Below, one piece after another: positions 1 to 8,969 of a DNA stretch of 64,000 nt. The notes under the pieces are model-generated. The model saw only the letters and a list, made by a program, of their open reading frames with translations, searched no databases and was not told where the DNA came from. How positions within the stretch are numbered: position 1 is the first letter of the stretch; every line of letters starts with the position of its first letter. Where the stretch lies: NCBI GenBank assembly GCA_028554755.1, contig JAPTOF010000007.1, positions 17,717,001 through 17,781,000 of the forward strand, given 5' to 3'. A program made the translations under genes and the position numbers. The DNA comes from Cordia subcordata. Lineage: Eukaryota; Streptophyta; Magnoliopsida; Boraginales; Cordiaceae.

Positions 1-1020
1 TTACGTTATGGTTTTGAGGGCAAGACTTGGAAGAAAGGGAGATAGAGGATGTGGTAGACGACGAACCAATACCAGACACAGTAGCGGAAGAACCATTTGC
101 AAGTCTGACCAGGAAGATAGATGTAGGGGGTTGAATAGAAGAGAGAAGAAAACAATTACTGCTCATATGGTCTGAAGCACCAGAGTCTAAAATCCACTTA
201 CCAGCACTGGATGAGGACTGAGAAAGATAGGCAGTTGTAGTAGGGGAAACTTGTGCAAACGAAGCAGTGGAAGGTTGGGCAGCTTGCTGCAAAGCTTGCA
301 ACTGAAGATAATGCTTGTACTCTGCTTCAGACAAGTTAAAGGTGGGATAACTAGAGTTGGCTTGCTGCGGTGACGGAGCTGTCGAAGATGATTCTTCATT
401 GTTGACATGGGCGGCATTAGCACTGTTAGAGGGTCGACCGTGCAGATCCCAGCATTTGTCCTTAGTATGTCCCAACTTGTTATAGTAGGTGCATTGTGGT
501 CGAGAAGCATTACCGGATCGTCCTCCTCCACGATTACCATCACGATCGCGGCCACGACCATTGCGGGAAGCATTATCCTGACGTCCACCAGGTTGAGGTT
601 GGACAAGCAAAGCGGATTGGTTTGACGGATTTTGGACAGGATTCCCAATAGATGCACGATCAAGGCGCGAATAAACTGCAAACATTGACGGTAACTCTGG
701 TCCCGAAAGAATCTGAGATCGAACAGACTCGTACTGAGGAGGAAGGCCACGAAGCATAAGCACAACAAAGTATTGTTCACGTTGTTTTCGTGCATCATCA
801 ATATCAGTAGGGAAGATATCATTGTACTCAGACATGGCACGTCGAAATCGACCAAAATAAACTTGAAGACTAAAATCATCCAACTGAATGCGGAGGAGAT
901 CATTGACAACATCATAGATGCGACTAACATTGCTGGTGTACATCTCTTTCGCCAAAGTCCATATAGCCATACAAGAAAGACACTCACCAAAGATATCATG
1001 TAATTCAGGTTCAATGGTGT
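1..1020 (-). pseudogene. Copia-type Gag to protease fragment, runs off the window edge
   Basis: On the minus strand one frame stays open from about 1020 down to base 1 and encodes the C-terminal half of a Ty1/copia Gag followed by the start of the protease. Visible parts are a Gag core containing LMLRGLPPQYESV (about 760-720), a basic Gly/Arg-rich stretch (about 590-510), a CCHC-like zinc knuckle at about 495-450 and the protease motif WILDSGASDHM at about 200-165. The knuckle reads CTYYNKLGHTKDKC, so its second Cys has become Tyr and zinc binding is probably impaired. The N-terminal half of Gag is missing: the frame abuts an LTR-like sequence at about 1018. The open frame leaves the window, so the rest of pol may lie to the left. 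Confidence in the copia assignment is high; activity is unlikely. Confidence 0.85.
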
Positions 1021-1518
1021 TAGCATTGCAGTTAGTTAGTTAAGTATGACAGACTGTAGAGAATAAAGTTAGTTAATGCTTTACAGCTGTCAAGTCTGTT
1101 ACATTAGCTGTCAAGTCAGTTATAGCTTCTAGAAGCTTCTATTGTAACTAATTCCTATTGTGACTGACAGTTCAACTAACTGCTTTGTTAGTTAAAATAG
1201 CTATGCTAATATTACTGACTGTGACAAAGTAATTCTATACAACCTGCCACTTTTTATTACAAGTCATACAGCTATGACTTGTAATAGAAAGTGGTAGGCT
1301 GTATAGAATTACTCTGTCACATGACTTGTAATAGAAAGTGGTAGGTTGTATAGAATTACTCTGTCACAGTCAGTAATATTAGCATAGCTATTTGAGCTGT
1401 TGTATTAGACAGTTACAAAAGCAATTAGTTAGTAGCTTGAGTGCCAAGACACTCTATTCTATAAATACCTCATGTAATCAGTTTCAGTAAATGTGAGAGA
1501 GATCAAGATATTTTTTCA
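1018..1518 (+). mobile_element. LTR-like segment of a copia element, plus orientation
   Basis: The segment begins TGTTAGCATTGC, has repeated GTTAGTTAG and CAGCTGTCAA motifs, a TATA-like CTATAAATACC at about 1460 and an ATTTTTTCATG end near 1518. These features resemble the copia LTRs at 2422-2879 and 3225-3454. It is followed by a Gag fragment in the opposite orientation, so it is a broken or rearranged piece. Boundaries are by comparison only. It contains the palindromic structure at 1195-1393. Confidence 0.5.
1195..1393. repeat. Large inverted repeat with 73-bp arms and a duplicated right arm
   Basis: Bases 1195-1267 are nearly the reverse complement of 1321-1393. The gap between them holds a second copy of most of the right arm (1274-1320; period about 47 bp with 1321-1368). 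The RNA could fold into a long hairpin in two alternative registers. It lies within the LTR-like segment. Confidence 0.85.
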
Positions 1519-2182
1519 TGCTCTTCATTTCTTCATATAACTCCTCAGAGATCAACAAAGAAGACAGTTCTGCCGCTGTTATTTGAGTAGGTCTAACCCT
1601 AATAGATGCTCTAAAGGAGTTATACTCAGGAGGAAGTCCTCTGAGTATGTACATAACCAAATCCTCTTGAGTTACCACTTCATTAACACTTGCTAGCCCA
1701 TCAGTTATAGTTTTAACATAATCCAGATAGGCTTGCATAGTATTGGTTCCTTTGGAGAGATTGAGCAACTGAACTTTTAACTGATATATATGAGACCTTG
1801 TGAGAGAATTAAACCTACTGTGTAATGTATTCCAGACCTCAGTAGAAGTGTTTGAGTGTAACACTTGATTTTGCATAGCAGGAGTCATTGTATTAAACAA
1901 ACAAGACTTCAGGTAATCATCATATGTGAGCCATAGATCATAAGCTGGATTTGGAAAAGAATTGCCTGAGCCATTAGTAAGTTCCTTGGGAGGACATTGA
2001 ACTTTGCCAGTAACATGATCAAGAAGTTTACCAGCTCTCAAAGCAATATGAATTTGAGACTTCCAGGCAATAAAGTTTGTATTATCTAATTTTGTAGATA
2101 CTAAATTGCCTAGATTCTAAATCAGAATCTTCAAACCCAAAGGAAGATCAACTGATCCATCAGAACTTGAGGAAGAAGCCAT
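1484..2182 (-). pseudogene. Copia-type Gag (UBN2-like) pseudogene
   Basis: Reading the minus strand from an ATG at 2182-2180 gives the N-terminal two thirds of a copia Gag: a Ser-rich start, then LDNTNFIAWKSQIHIAL, the core with YDLWLTYDDYLKSCLFNTM, IYQLKVQLLNLSKG and EDLVMYILRGLPPEYNSF. This is the fold annotated as gag-polypeptide of LTR copia-type (UBN2). One in-frame TAG (2119-2117) interrupts the N-terminal part. After it the frame is open for 185 codons and ends at 1484, where the C-terminal part including any zinc knuckle is replaced by LTR-like sequence. The 5' leader and primer site lie directly upstream at 2183-2421, so this is the 5' end of a minus-strand element lacking pol. It is unlikely to make a functional Gag. 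Confidence 0.85.
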
Positions 2183-2408
2183 TGAAGTAGAGAATGAAAT
2201 TGGAGATGAAAAATTTGTTGAAGATTTCAGAAACTGAACCGATAGATGTTGTCGCCTAGTAGATTAAAGCCTTCAATTAGAGTTTGATGAAGATCGCAAG
2301 TTGGGAAGATGGATTTTAAAGGAGTTCTCACTATCGAGAAACCCTAATTTTCTGTTTAGAGAAGAACACTAAGTGTTCGGGGAAAAAAAAACCGGGAAAT
2401 GACCCTGG

Positions 2409-2421
2409 GCTCTTGATACCA
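2409..2421 (-). promoter_or_regulatory. Primer binding site, initiator Met tRNA type
   Basis: The minus strand reads TGGTATCAAGAGC directly after the LTR end at 2422. This is the usual copia primer site with one extra A. It fixes the orientation of the element and the 3' boundary of its 5' LTR. Confidence 0.8.
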
Positions 2422-2879
2422 TGAAGAAATTTAGAGAGAGAAATAAAATGATTTCATTGACTTTAGTTACTGAATGATGAGTACATCTCTCTATTTATAG
2501 AGAATACGTGACTTGAGTACTTATGCCAGCTGTACCACTAACTAACTATAGCTGTACCACTAACTAACTATAATGATTGTGAGTTACTAATTGTTAACAT
2601 AATAAATAAATTAGCCAATATCCTCTCTACAAGCTTAAGCTTTTAGATGAGGTGGTAACTCTAACATGGTATTAGAGCCTAGAAGCCAAACGGCACAGGT
2701 TCGATCCTTACCGCCACCCATTTAATTAAATTGTTCACGTGCAAGCTCTAAACAAATTACGCTGCACGTGAGGGGGCGTGTTAACATAATAAATAAATTA
2801 GCCAATATCCTCTCTACAAGCTTAAGCTTTTAGATGAGGTGGTAACTCTAACACTAACTAACTGAAACCATAACTAACA
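2422..2879 (-). mobile_element. 5' LTR of a minus-strand copia element, interrupted by a TRIM
   Basis: Read on the minus strand, the LTR starts TGTTAGTTATGG at 2879, contains a TATA box CTATAAATAGAG (about 2502-2491) and ends AAATTTCTTCA at 2422, next to the primer site. A tandem copy of a roughly 22-bp GTTAGTTAGTGGTACAGCTA motif lies around 2525-2575. Without the 262-bp TRIM and its 5-bp target duplication the LTR is about 190 bp. No matching 3' LTR was found in the window. Confidence 0.75.
2592..2853 (+). mobile_element. TRIM (miniature LTR retrotransposon) with identical 75-bp LTRs
   Basis: Two identical 75-bp direct repeats (2592-2666 and 2779-2853) begin TGTTAACATAATAA and end GGTAACTCTAACA. 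The first is followed at once by TGGTATTAGAGCC (2667-2679), a Met-tRNA-type primer site. The second is preceded by a purine tract, GTGAGGGGGCG. The internal part is only 112 bp and has no ORF, so the element depends on proteins from elsewhere. Flanks are CTAAT (2587-2591) and CTAAC (2854-2858), a target duplication with one mismatch. The internal part also carries GGTTCGATCC (2698-2707), like a tRNA T-loop or Pol III B box, and two CACGTG palindromes. Confidence 0.92.
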
Positions 2880-3224
2880 CATCTAGATGCTTCTAGAATC
2901 CTTATCAATGATACGTGCATTTTAATGTTAAGTTGTAGATGGAAATTAGTTGTTGGATTAACATTGCCTCAGCTTACAGACTTCATTGAGATTAAAAACA
3001 GGTTCATCTTGAAAGATATGGGACCAAAATCTCACAACTATAAAGGATAAGGACCTTTGCAGGTATTTGCCCTTGAACTTTGTTTGGGCAGGTGACATTA
3101 TTTCTGATATAATCCTGTTCCGTTAGCTTTTTGAGATATCCCGGATGACTGCTCGTAGACAACATTTGCATCGTGGTCCATAAAGATATTAGATTGTGAA
3201 GACATGTGTAGATCAATTAGATAT
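2880..3224. other. Unassigned spacer between copia pieces
   Basis: No element boundary or domain could be recognised here. A 70-codon minus-strand reading frame (3004-3216) shows no known motif and is treated as chance. Confidence 0.4.
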
Positions 3225-3454
3225 TCTATCAAATAGTTAGGCTATAGTATGTAATACATTGTGTAAATGATACTGTATATACACTTAGGTAGTGGTCAGC
3301 TAGGTTAGTTAGAGAGACAGCTGTCAGTTGTCCAGCTGTCATGATAGTTAGTTATTCTAATTACTGCGACTATAAATACTTGATTGTACTTCATCATTAA
3401 ACATAATCAAATGATCTCAGAAAATATATTTTCTCTCTCTCTACATTTTCTTCA
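3225..3454 (+). mobile_element. 5' LTR (3' part) of a plus-strand copia element
   Basis: The segment has a TATA-like CTATAAATACTTG (about 3370), a pyrimidine run TTTCTCTCTCTCTAC and an end TTTTCTTCA at 3454, directly followed by a primer site. The 5' boundary was not resolved. The CAGCTGTCA motifs resemble the LTR-like piece at 1018-1518. Confidence 0.6.
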
Positions 3455-3467
3455 TGGTTATCAGAGT
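3455..3467 (+). promoter_or_regulatory. Primer binding site of the plus-strand copia element
   Basis: TGGTTATCAGAGT follows the LTR end directly. It matches the Met-tRNA-type site of copia elements with a one-base insertion. Confidence 0.7.
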
Positions 3468-3801
3468 AGGAGAGTTCTGGATCTTTCTTTGAGCAGGGTT
3501 CAATGGCTGCTCTCTCCACCACTAGAGTTAAGCTCACAAAATTGCTCCAAGCTGCAAAATATCAAGCTACGAACAAGAGTTTACTCAATTTCAAAGTGTT
3601 CTATTCCTCTCTTTTAGAACATTTTCTCTCTCCTCGAAGTTAGGGTCTCTCTTCATCATAAAGCCATTATTAAAGCTTTCAAACTGCACCAAATTAGGGT
3701 TTCTAATTCTTTTGGATCATCCTCGATTTGACATCTTATAGCTGATTTTCCTTTCTTCCTAGCCTTTGAATCTTCAAATAAGTATCTTAATAGCTTCTCT
3801 C

Positions 3802-4323
3802 ATGGCTGCTAATCTGGATTTACCACCTAAATTGAAAAACTTGTTCCAAAATTACACAGCCCTAACTCCAATTAAATTGGATAACAACAACTATGTGATG
3901 TGGAAGATATAGATGGAAGCTCTGTCGTATGCAAATCATCTGTTGGATCATGTAACTGGTAGAAAGCCCTGTCCTCCAAAAATGATTACCACTCTAGATG
4001 GTAACATGATTGATTATCCAGCATATACCTCACTTGGCTCACCATTGATACACACCTGAGGCTTTGTTTTCTTGCCTCTCTTTCTCCAGCTGTTTATACT
4101 CAGGTGTATCACCTTACCAACACTCCATCTGAGTAGAACTCGTGCAGCAGTTGAAGTTGCAGCTCCATTACCTGAACGAAGGAACTCTCTCCATGCAGGC
4201 CTACTTGGATCATGCTAAATCTCTGTGCGATTAGCTTAAAGTAGCAGCAATAGACACACTTGATGATGATTTAGCATACTACATTCTCAAAGGGCTGCCT
4301 CCTCAGTTTGCTTCTATAAGCTT
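3802..4323 (+). pseudogene. Copia-type Gag pseudogene, cut by a minus-strand element
   Basis: An ATG at 3802 opens a Gag N terminus (MAANLDLPPKLKNLF, then TPIKLDNNNYVMWKI). It hits an in-frame TAG at about 3910 and resumes as ALSYANHLLDHVTGRKPCPPK. Further downstream the homology is kept only in shifted frames (QLQLHYLNEGTLSMQAYLDHAK and DDLAYYILKGLPPQFASI, about 4150-4320). The 3' end is cut at 4323 by the LTR of a minus-strand copia fragment. The same element continues at about 6291 with its integrase region, so the end of Gag and the protease were lost. Confidence 0.8.
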
Positions 4324-4488
4324 TGTTGAAAGAAATAAGATATTAGAATTGAAGAGAATGATTTAATACATATTGTGTATTTGGCCCTATTTATAACATA
4401 CAAAGTTTCCTATTTCTTCGCTTACCATAATGGAGAACTACCATAACTCTATTACTATAACTCTATTACCATATTTCTACTACTAACA
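4324..4488 (-). mobile_element. 3' LTR of a minus-strand copia fragment
   Basis: A 165-bp segment begins TGTTGAAAGAAATAAG and ends TACTACTAACA on the plus strand. On the minus strand it is preceded by the purine tract CTTGAGGAGGAG (about 4500-4489). It carries a TATA-like CCCTATTTATAAC. It lies at the end of the RNase H coding remnant, as a 3' LTR should. No 5' LTR partner was found, so the insertion is 5'-truncated. Confidence 0.75.
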
Positions 4489-6290
4489 CTCCTCCTCAAG
4501 CTGGAGCATAAATAACATGCGTGCCTAGCTTGTTACAAATGTACTCTACACGAGGATCCTTTGAGGATTTAGTAAAGAGATCTGTTAATTGATCATTTGA
4601 ATTGACATGTGACATAACAATCTCCTTAGCTAACACTTTACTCCTTACAAAGTGACAATCGACTTCAATGTGCTTGGTCCTTTCATGGAAGACGGGATTG
4701 GTTGCAATATGCATTGCTGCTTGGTTATCACATATTAACTTCATAGGTTGAGAGCAATCTTCCCCAAGTTACTTCAGCAAATGTTTCACCCAAATTAACT
4801 CACACACCGTTAATGCCATAGCTCTATATTCAGATTTTGCACTTGAGCGGACCACGACTGCTTGTTTCTTACTTTTCCAAGAGATGAGATTTTCGCCAAC
4901 GAGCACACAATAGCCAGATGTGGACCACCTATCATCCGGACATCCTGCCCAATCTGCGTCAGAATAGACAACAATGCTCATGCCTCCTCTTCTCTTTTTT
5001 TTTTTATATAGCAGCCCTCTTTCTGGAACACTCTTAATGTATTGTAGGATATGAATGATAGCATCCCATTGACTTTTCTGTGGCGATTTCAAGAATTGAC
5101 TGACCACGCTCATTGCTAAGGAAATATTTCGGCGAGTTACAGTAAGATAATTGAGTTTGCCTACCAACGTTTTGTATCTTCCTGGATCTTTTAATGGCTC
5201 CCCCTCATTTCGTAGAAGTTTGACGTGACTCACAAGGTTTACACCCAAGCATTCCTACTTCTGTCAACATATCAAGCGCATATTTATGTTGAGAAATAAA
5301 AATACCTTGATCTGAATGGGCAACTTCAATTCCAAGAAAGTAGTGCAATGATCCCAAGTCTTTTGTTTGAAAGTGCTGATGTAAACATGCCTTCAAGTCA
5401 CATATACCTGTAAGATCATTGCCTCTTATGATAATATCGTCAACATAAACAATTAGTAACAAACGTTTCCTAGCGGAGGTGTGTCGATAAAAGACTGAAT
5501 GATTGACCCCACATCTTGATAATCCAAACTTGATGACAACCTCACTGAATTGGCCAAACCATGCTCAAGGTGATTGTTTAAGACAATACAATGATTTCTT
5601 CAACCGACATACCTTACTGGACTCTCCCTGAGCAACAAACCCTGTTGGTTGCTCCATGTATACTTCTTCTTCAAGTGAACCATTAAGGAAAGCATTTTAA
5701 TATCAAGTTGATGAAATGGCTAGTCAAACATAGCTGCAAGAGCAAGAACAATACGAACCGAAGGCATCTTAGCAACAGGGGAAAAGGTATCATCATAATC
5801 AACACCATAAACTTGTATATATCCTTTTGCGACCAGGCAAGCCTTCAAGCGATCCACAGTTTCATTAGGAGCACATTTTACTGTATAGACCCAACGACAA
5901 CCAACAACGGTCTTCCCAAGAGGTAGATTTGCCAAATCCCATGTATCATTAGTTTGTAAAGTCCACATATTTTCCACCATTGCAGATGAAGGGCGATGGT
6001 GGTGCAGGTGAAGGTGCGACATCCAATGGAGCACTAAAGAGGGGCACAGGAAGTGGAAGATCATCAACTACAGATGTAGCGGAATAGGACGTAGAAGAGA
6101 AGAAGGGTAGAGACTCAAAAAACGTGACATGAGCACAAAAAAAAGAACTTATTCAACTCAGGAGAGTAGCAACGGTAGCCTTTTTAATGATGAGCATATC
6201 CAAGAAAAACACACTTGATGGCACGTGAACCCAATTTATCAAACCCAGGAGTCAAGAATAGACAACAATGCTCCTCCTTAGTATGGCCAA
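4489..6290 (-). pseudogene. Copia-type pol remnant: integrase end, RT and RNase H
   Basis: From high to low coordinates the minus strand encodes an integrase C-terminal piece (CVFLGYAHHKKGYRCYSP, about 6220-6160), the RT N-terminal part with [20 protein letters not shown] and [14 protein letters not shown] (6067-5720), RT with the catalytic motif YVDDI (about 5447) and LGSLHYFLGIEV (5462-5205), then RNase H with SDADWAGCPDDRWSTSGYCV and [30 protein letters not shown] (5248-4496). Stops and frameshifts separate at least four blocks, so it is dead. At about 6290-6255 a GHTKEEHC-like zinc-knuckle fragment seems joined directly to the integrase end, which suggests a large internal deletion. The fragment sits inside the plus-strand element. 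Confidence 0.88.
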
Positions 6291-7292
6291 GATTCAGCGA
6301 CTGTAGGCAATGGACAAACTCTGCCTATTCATCATGTAGGTAATGCTACTCTAAACACTTTGTTGTTTTCTTTTCATCTATCAAATCTCCTTTTTCATCT
6401 ATCAAATCTCCTTCATGTTCCCAATATCTCTTCCAATCTTCTTTCTGTGCACCAACTAACAAAGGACAACAATTGTACTTTGGTTTTTGATGCAAAGGGT
6501 GTAACAATTTTGGACAACAATACACACAAGGCCTTGCTCCAGGCCCCCTGTACGCAGGGCCTATATTCTCTGACTGTTGCAGCTGATTCATCACCTACAG
6601 ATTCCTCTCCATCTAAATGTTACACCTTAATTACTGTCAAGGACTCAGCTTTGTCGTGGCATGCCAATCTTGGTCACCTAGCTTGTTCTATAGTGCATCA
6701 AGTGACTTCTCAGTTAGGCATTACTATAACAAATAAAACAGATCATTGTGCTACTTGTGCTACCTCCAAAGCTCATAGGCTTCCCTTCCCAGTATCCCAA
6801 TTAATACATACAGATGTATGGGGCCTGCCTCCTTTCCCTCTTATGAAGGCTTCAGATACTACATTTTGTTTGTGGATGATTTCTCAAGATATTGTTGATT
6901 ATATTCCTCTTAAATCAAAAGCTGAAGCCTATGATGCATTTCTTAGCTTTACTAAGTGCTACTCTTATTTCTGCTCAATTTCAAGCTCAAATTAAAGTGT
7001 TGAGGTTTGATAATGGCACTGAATATATTAATCATAAATTCAGGCTATTACTTCAACCAATGGGCACTATACACCAAACCTAGACATACTTAGATTACAC
7101 CAATTTAAGTGATAGCATGTAGTTGTTTTCTACAAGTGTCTTACATTCATTTTAGTCTTGGTGAGAAGAAAGCCATTGTAAGAACTGTAAGAGTAGTTTT
7201 TTTGAAGTGTATTTTTAAAAATGATAAATGTTTTGGCTTCTTTTTAGAGTTTTAGTTTTTGTTTTCTTGAAAAAATCTAAGTTTTTTTCAAA

Positions 7293-7324
<32 letters not shown>

Positions 7325-7745
7325 AGATCCCTACACACCCCAACAAAATGGCAAAGTAGAGAGGAAACACAGACACCTCATTGAAACCACCTTAGCCTTG
7401 CTTTATCAAGTCTCTATACCATCCTTTCTCTGGCTGGAAGCACTAACAGCTGCAAACTATCTAATTAATAGGATGCCTACCCCTGTTCTTGATAACGCCT
7501 CACCCTATTTCAAAATCTATGGTGAACAACCTTACTACTCCTTGCTAAAAGTGTATGGTTGCCTGTGCTCTCCTTGGCTTAGGCCCTACACTCAACATAA
7601 ATTGGAACCAAGATCAAAGCCCTTTGTTTTTATAGGTTATTGCGCTACTAGCAAGGGCTATAAGTGTCTGGATCCCACCACCAATCAGGTTTTCATTTCT
7701 AGACATGTTACCTTTGTAGAAGATCAATTTCCTCATGTAAATTAG
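6291..7745 (+). pseudogene. Copia-type pre-integrase and integrase remnant
   Basis: This is the continuation of the plus-strand element broken at 4323. It begins ATVGNGQTLPIHHVGNATL, passes through LLHVPNISSNLLSVHQL and the pre-integrase zinc region (SWHANLGHLACSIVHQV and CATCATSKAHRLPF), and then the integrase core with HTDVWGL, FDNGTEY and, after an insertion, TPQQNGKVERKHRHLIE. The end of the integrase reads VYGCLCSPWLRPYTQHKLEPRS and FIGYCATSKGYKCLDP, stopping at 7743. The core has a gap around 6945-7000 and is interrupted by foreign sequence at 7081-7328. RT and RNase H are missing. It is an inactive remnant. Confidence 0.88.
7081..7328 (+). mobile_element. Poly(A)-tailed insertion inside the integrase remnant
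   Basis: The integrase reading is broken after GTIHQT (7080) and resumes with PYTPQQNG at about 7330. The roughly 245 bp between them end in a run of A followed by GAA repeats (7290-7325), which looks like a retroposed RNA copy. No clear target duplication and no tRNA-like boxes were seen, so it may be a retroposed transcript end rather than a classical SINE. Confidence 0.5.
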
Positions 7746-7999
7746 GTTTGCATGCTTGGTGATCTGGGCCACCTAGCAAGTAGAGCTAGACACTAAGGGA
7801 GGGAGTAACGTTATGTTTGATTTCTTGTTCTTGCTAATATTGTATATGGAGTTATGGTATAAAATTATTTTGTGTAGTGTGTCTATGATATGAATTGCTT
7901 TCGGCATCTGGTATGTCTTAATCTGTGACGGTAAACTTGAAGCACTAGTGTCTTTGGGCCCGAAGTTCAATTGAAATTTTGAGGCAGATCATGCAATTA
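7746..7999. other. Unassigned sequence after the copia remnant
   Basis: No domain or element end is clear. A purine run AAGGGAGGGAG near 7796 could be the old polypurine tract of the plus-strand copia element, but no 3' LTR follows it. Confidence 0.35.
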
Positions 8000-8004
8000 G
8001 TATC

Positions 8005-8335
8005 TGTGGAAAATATATAAAATATAAAATATGGAGAGAAAATATGAAAGTATTGAAGATGGTTGGAGCCACCACCAAGGGTGGCTCTAGAAGAGAGATA
8101 CTCATGAAGAATACATTGTGAATTATTGATATTTCATGAATACAATAGAAGAGCCTATTTATAGGCATGATAACTTGGTGATCAAGATTAGAAGCTAAAC
8201 TAATAAGGTAACTAGAATTCTAAGGAAACTAGAATAATGAGGAAACCAATTTGACTAATTACCTAATCTAAACTATTGCCTAATTCAATACCATAAGATA
8301 AGGAAATATATTAATAACTAAAATATTCTTCAATA
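8005..8335 (-). mobile_element. Solo LTR, same family as the intronic element at 11964
   Basis: This 331-bp sequence is the reverse complement of the LTRs at 11964-12294 and 13069-13399 with modest divergence. It starts TGTGGAAAATATA and ends TATTCTTCAATA on the plus strand. It is flanked by perfect 5-bp target duplications GTATC (8000-8004 and 8336-8340). No internal sequence is attached, so it formed by LTR-LTR recombination. Confidence 0.9.
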
Positions 8336-8340
8336 GTATC

Positions 8341-8788
8341 ACCAAGCCCCCAGCTGCATCATAGATTTGTCAAAATTCTTGGATAAGTGTCTATGATAAT
8401 AGTGTCATGCTTATAATTGCGTCTTTTTGTGCTACTCCAAGTCATCATGCCCACTGCTGTTCTATGAGCTCTCCTCTCAGCTGTTACATTTATGTTATTG
8501 ATTCATCATCTAGTACTTTGAATTTTTTTGTGTTACAGTTCTCTTTGTATTTAATCAAGGGATTACGACACTTATCTTTATCTTCTCCTTCCTTTTCTGA
8601 AGTCGTCGAATAGTGACCATATTTTATAAGCTTCACTTTCTAAGCTATGTAAGACATTGGAACTGCTTTTACCCAGAATGATTATAACATGAATGTGTCA
8701 TGCTTGGACTTTCAGAAACTTAGATCAATACTTAGTGCATATCTTTAACAGCTTAATCTATTCCTTCTGCTTCCTGTTAATTCTGCAG
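8341..8788. other. Presumed intron sequence upstream of the first visible exon
   Basis: No exon with host-gene similarity was recognised here. The 3' end is a pyrimidine-rich stretch closing with TTCTGCAG, the acceptor of the exon at 8789. Confidence 0.5.
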
Positions 8789-8969
8789 CCTTTCAGATGG
8801 CCAATATGGTTCGGAAAGTTCTATACCCAGTGTTGATTCTAAGCCTCAGAATGATGCTATATCTGCTGATATAAAGCCTTCAGAACCTACAAGGAGAGGG
8901 TCAGCTGGTGTTGTAGGATCATTGATGCTTCTGAACTCACAGCAGTGCATGCATGCTCCATATACCCAG
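8789..8969 (+). CDS. RAB3GAP1: Rab3GAP exon a
   Basis: It reads LSDGQYGSESSIPSVDSK through LLNSQQCMHAPYTQ, then GT. Its first base completes a codon from an upstream exon. A second possible acceptor (CCTTTCAG, cut after 8796) would drop eight bases, so the start is uncertain. Confidence 0.85.

Noticed and set aside
187..1026. A 279-codon minus-strand reading frame rich in Leu and Met
   Set aside because: It is the wrong frame of the copia Gag and protease fragment. The real frame in the same stretch shows the zinc knuckle and DSGASDHM and runs off the window.
2690..2715. A tRNA gene suggested by GGTTCGATCC
   Set aside because: No acceptor stem or anticodon arm can be built around it, and the sequence is the interior of a TRIM.
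3004..3216. A 70-codon minus-strand frame as a host gene piece
   Set aside because: No family motif, no splice context and no neighbours that fit.
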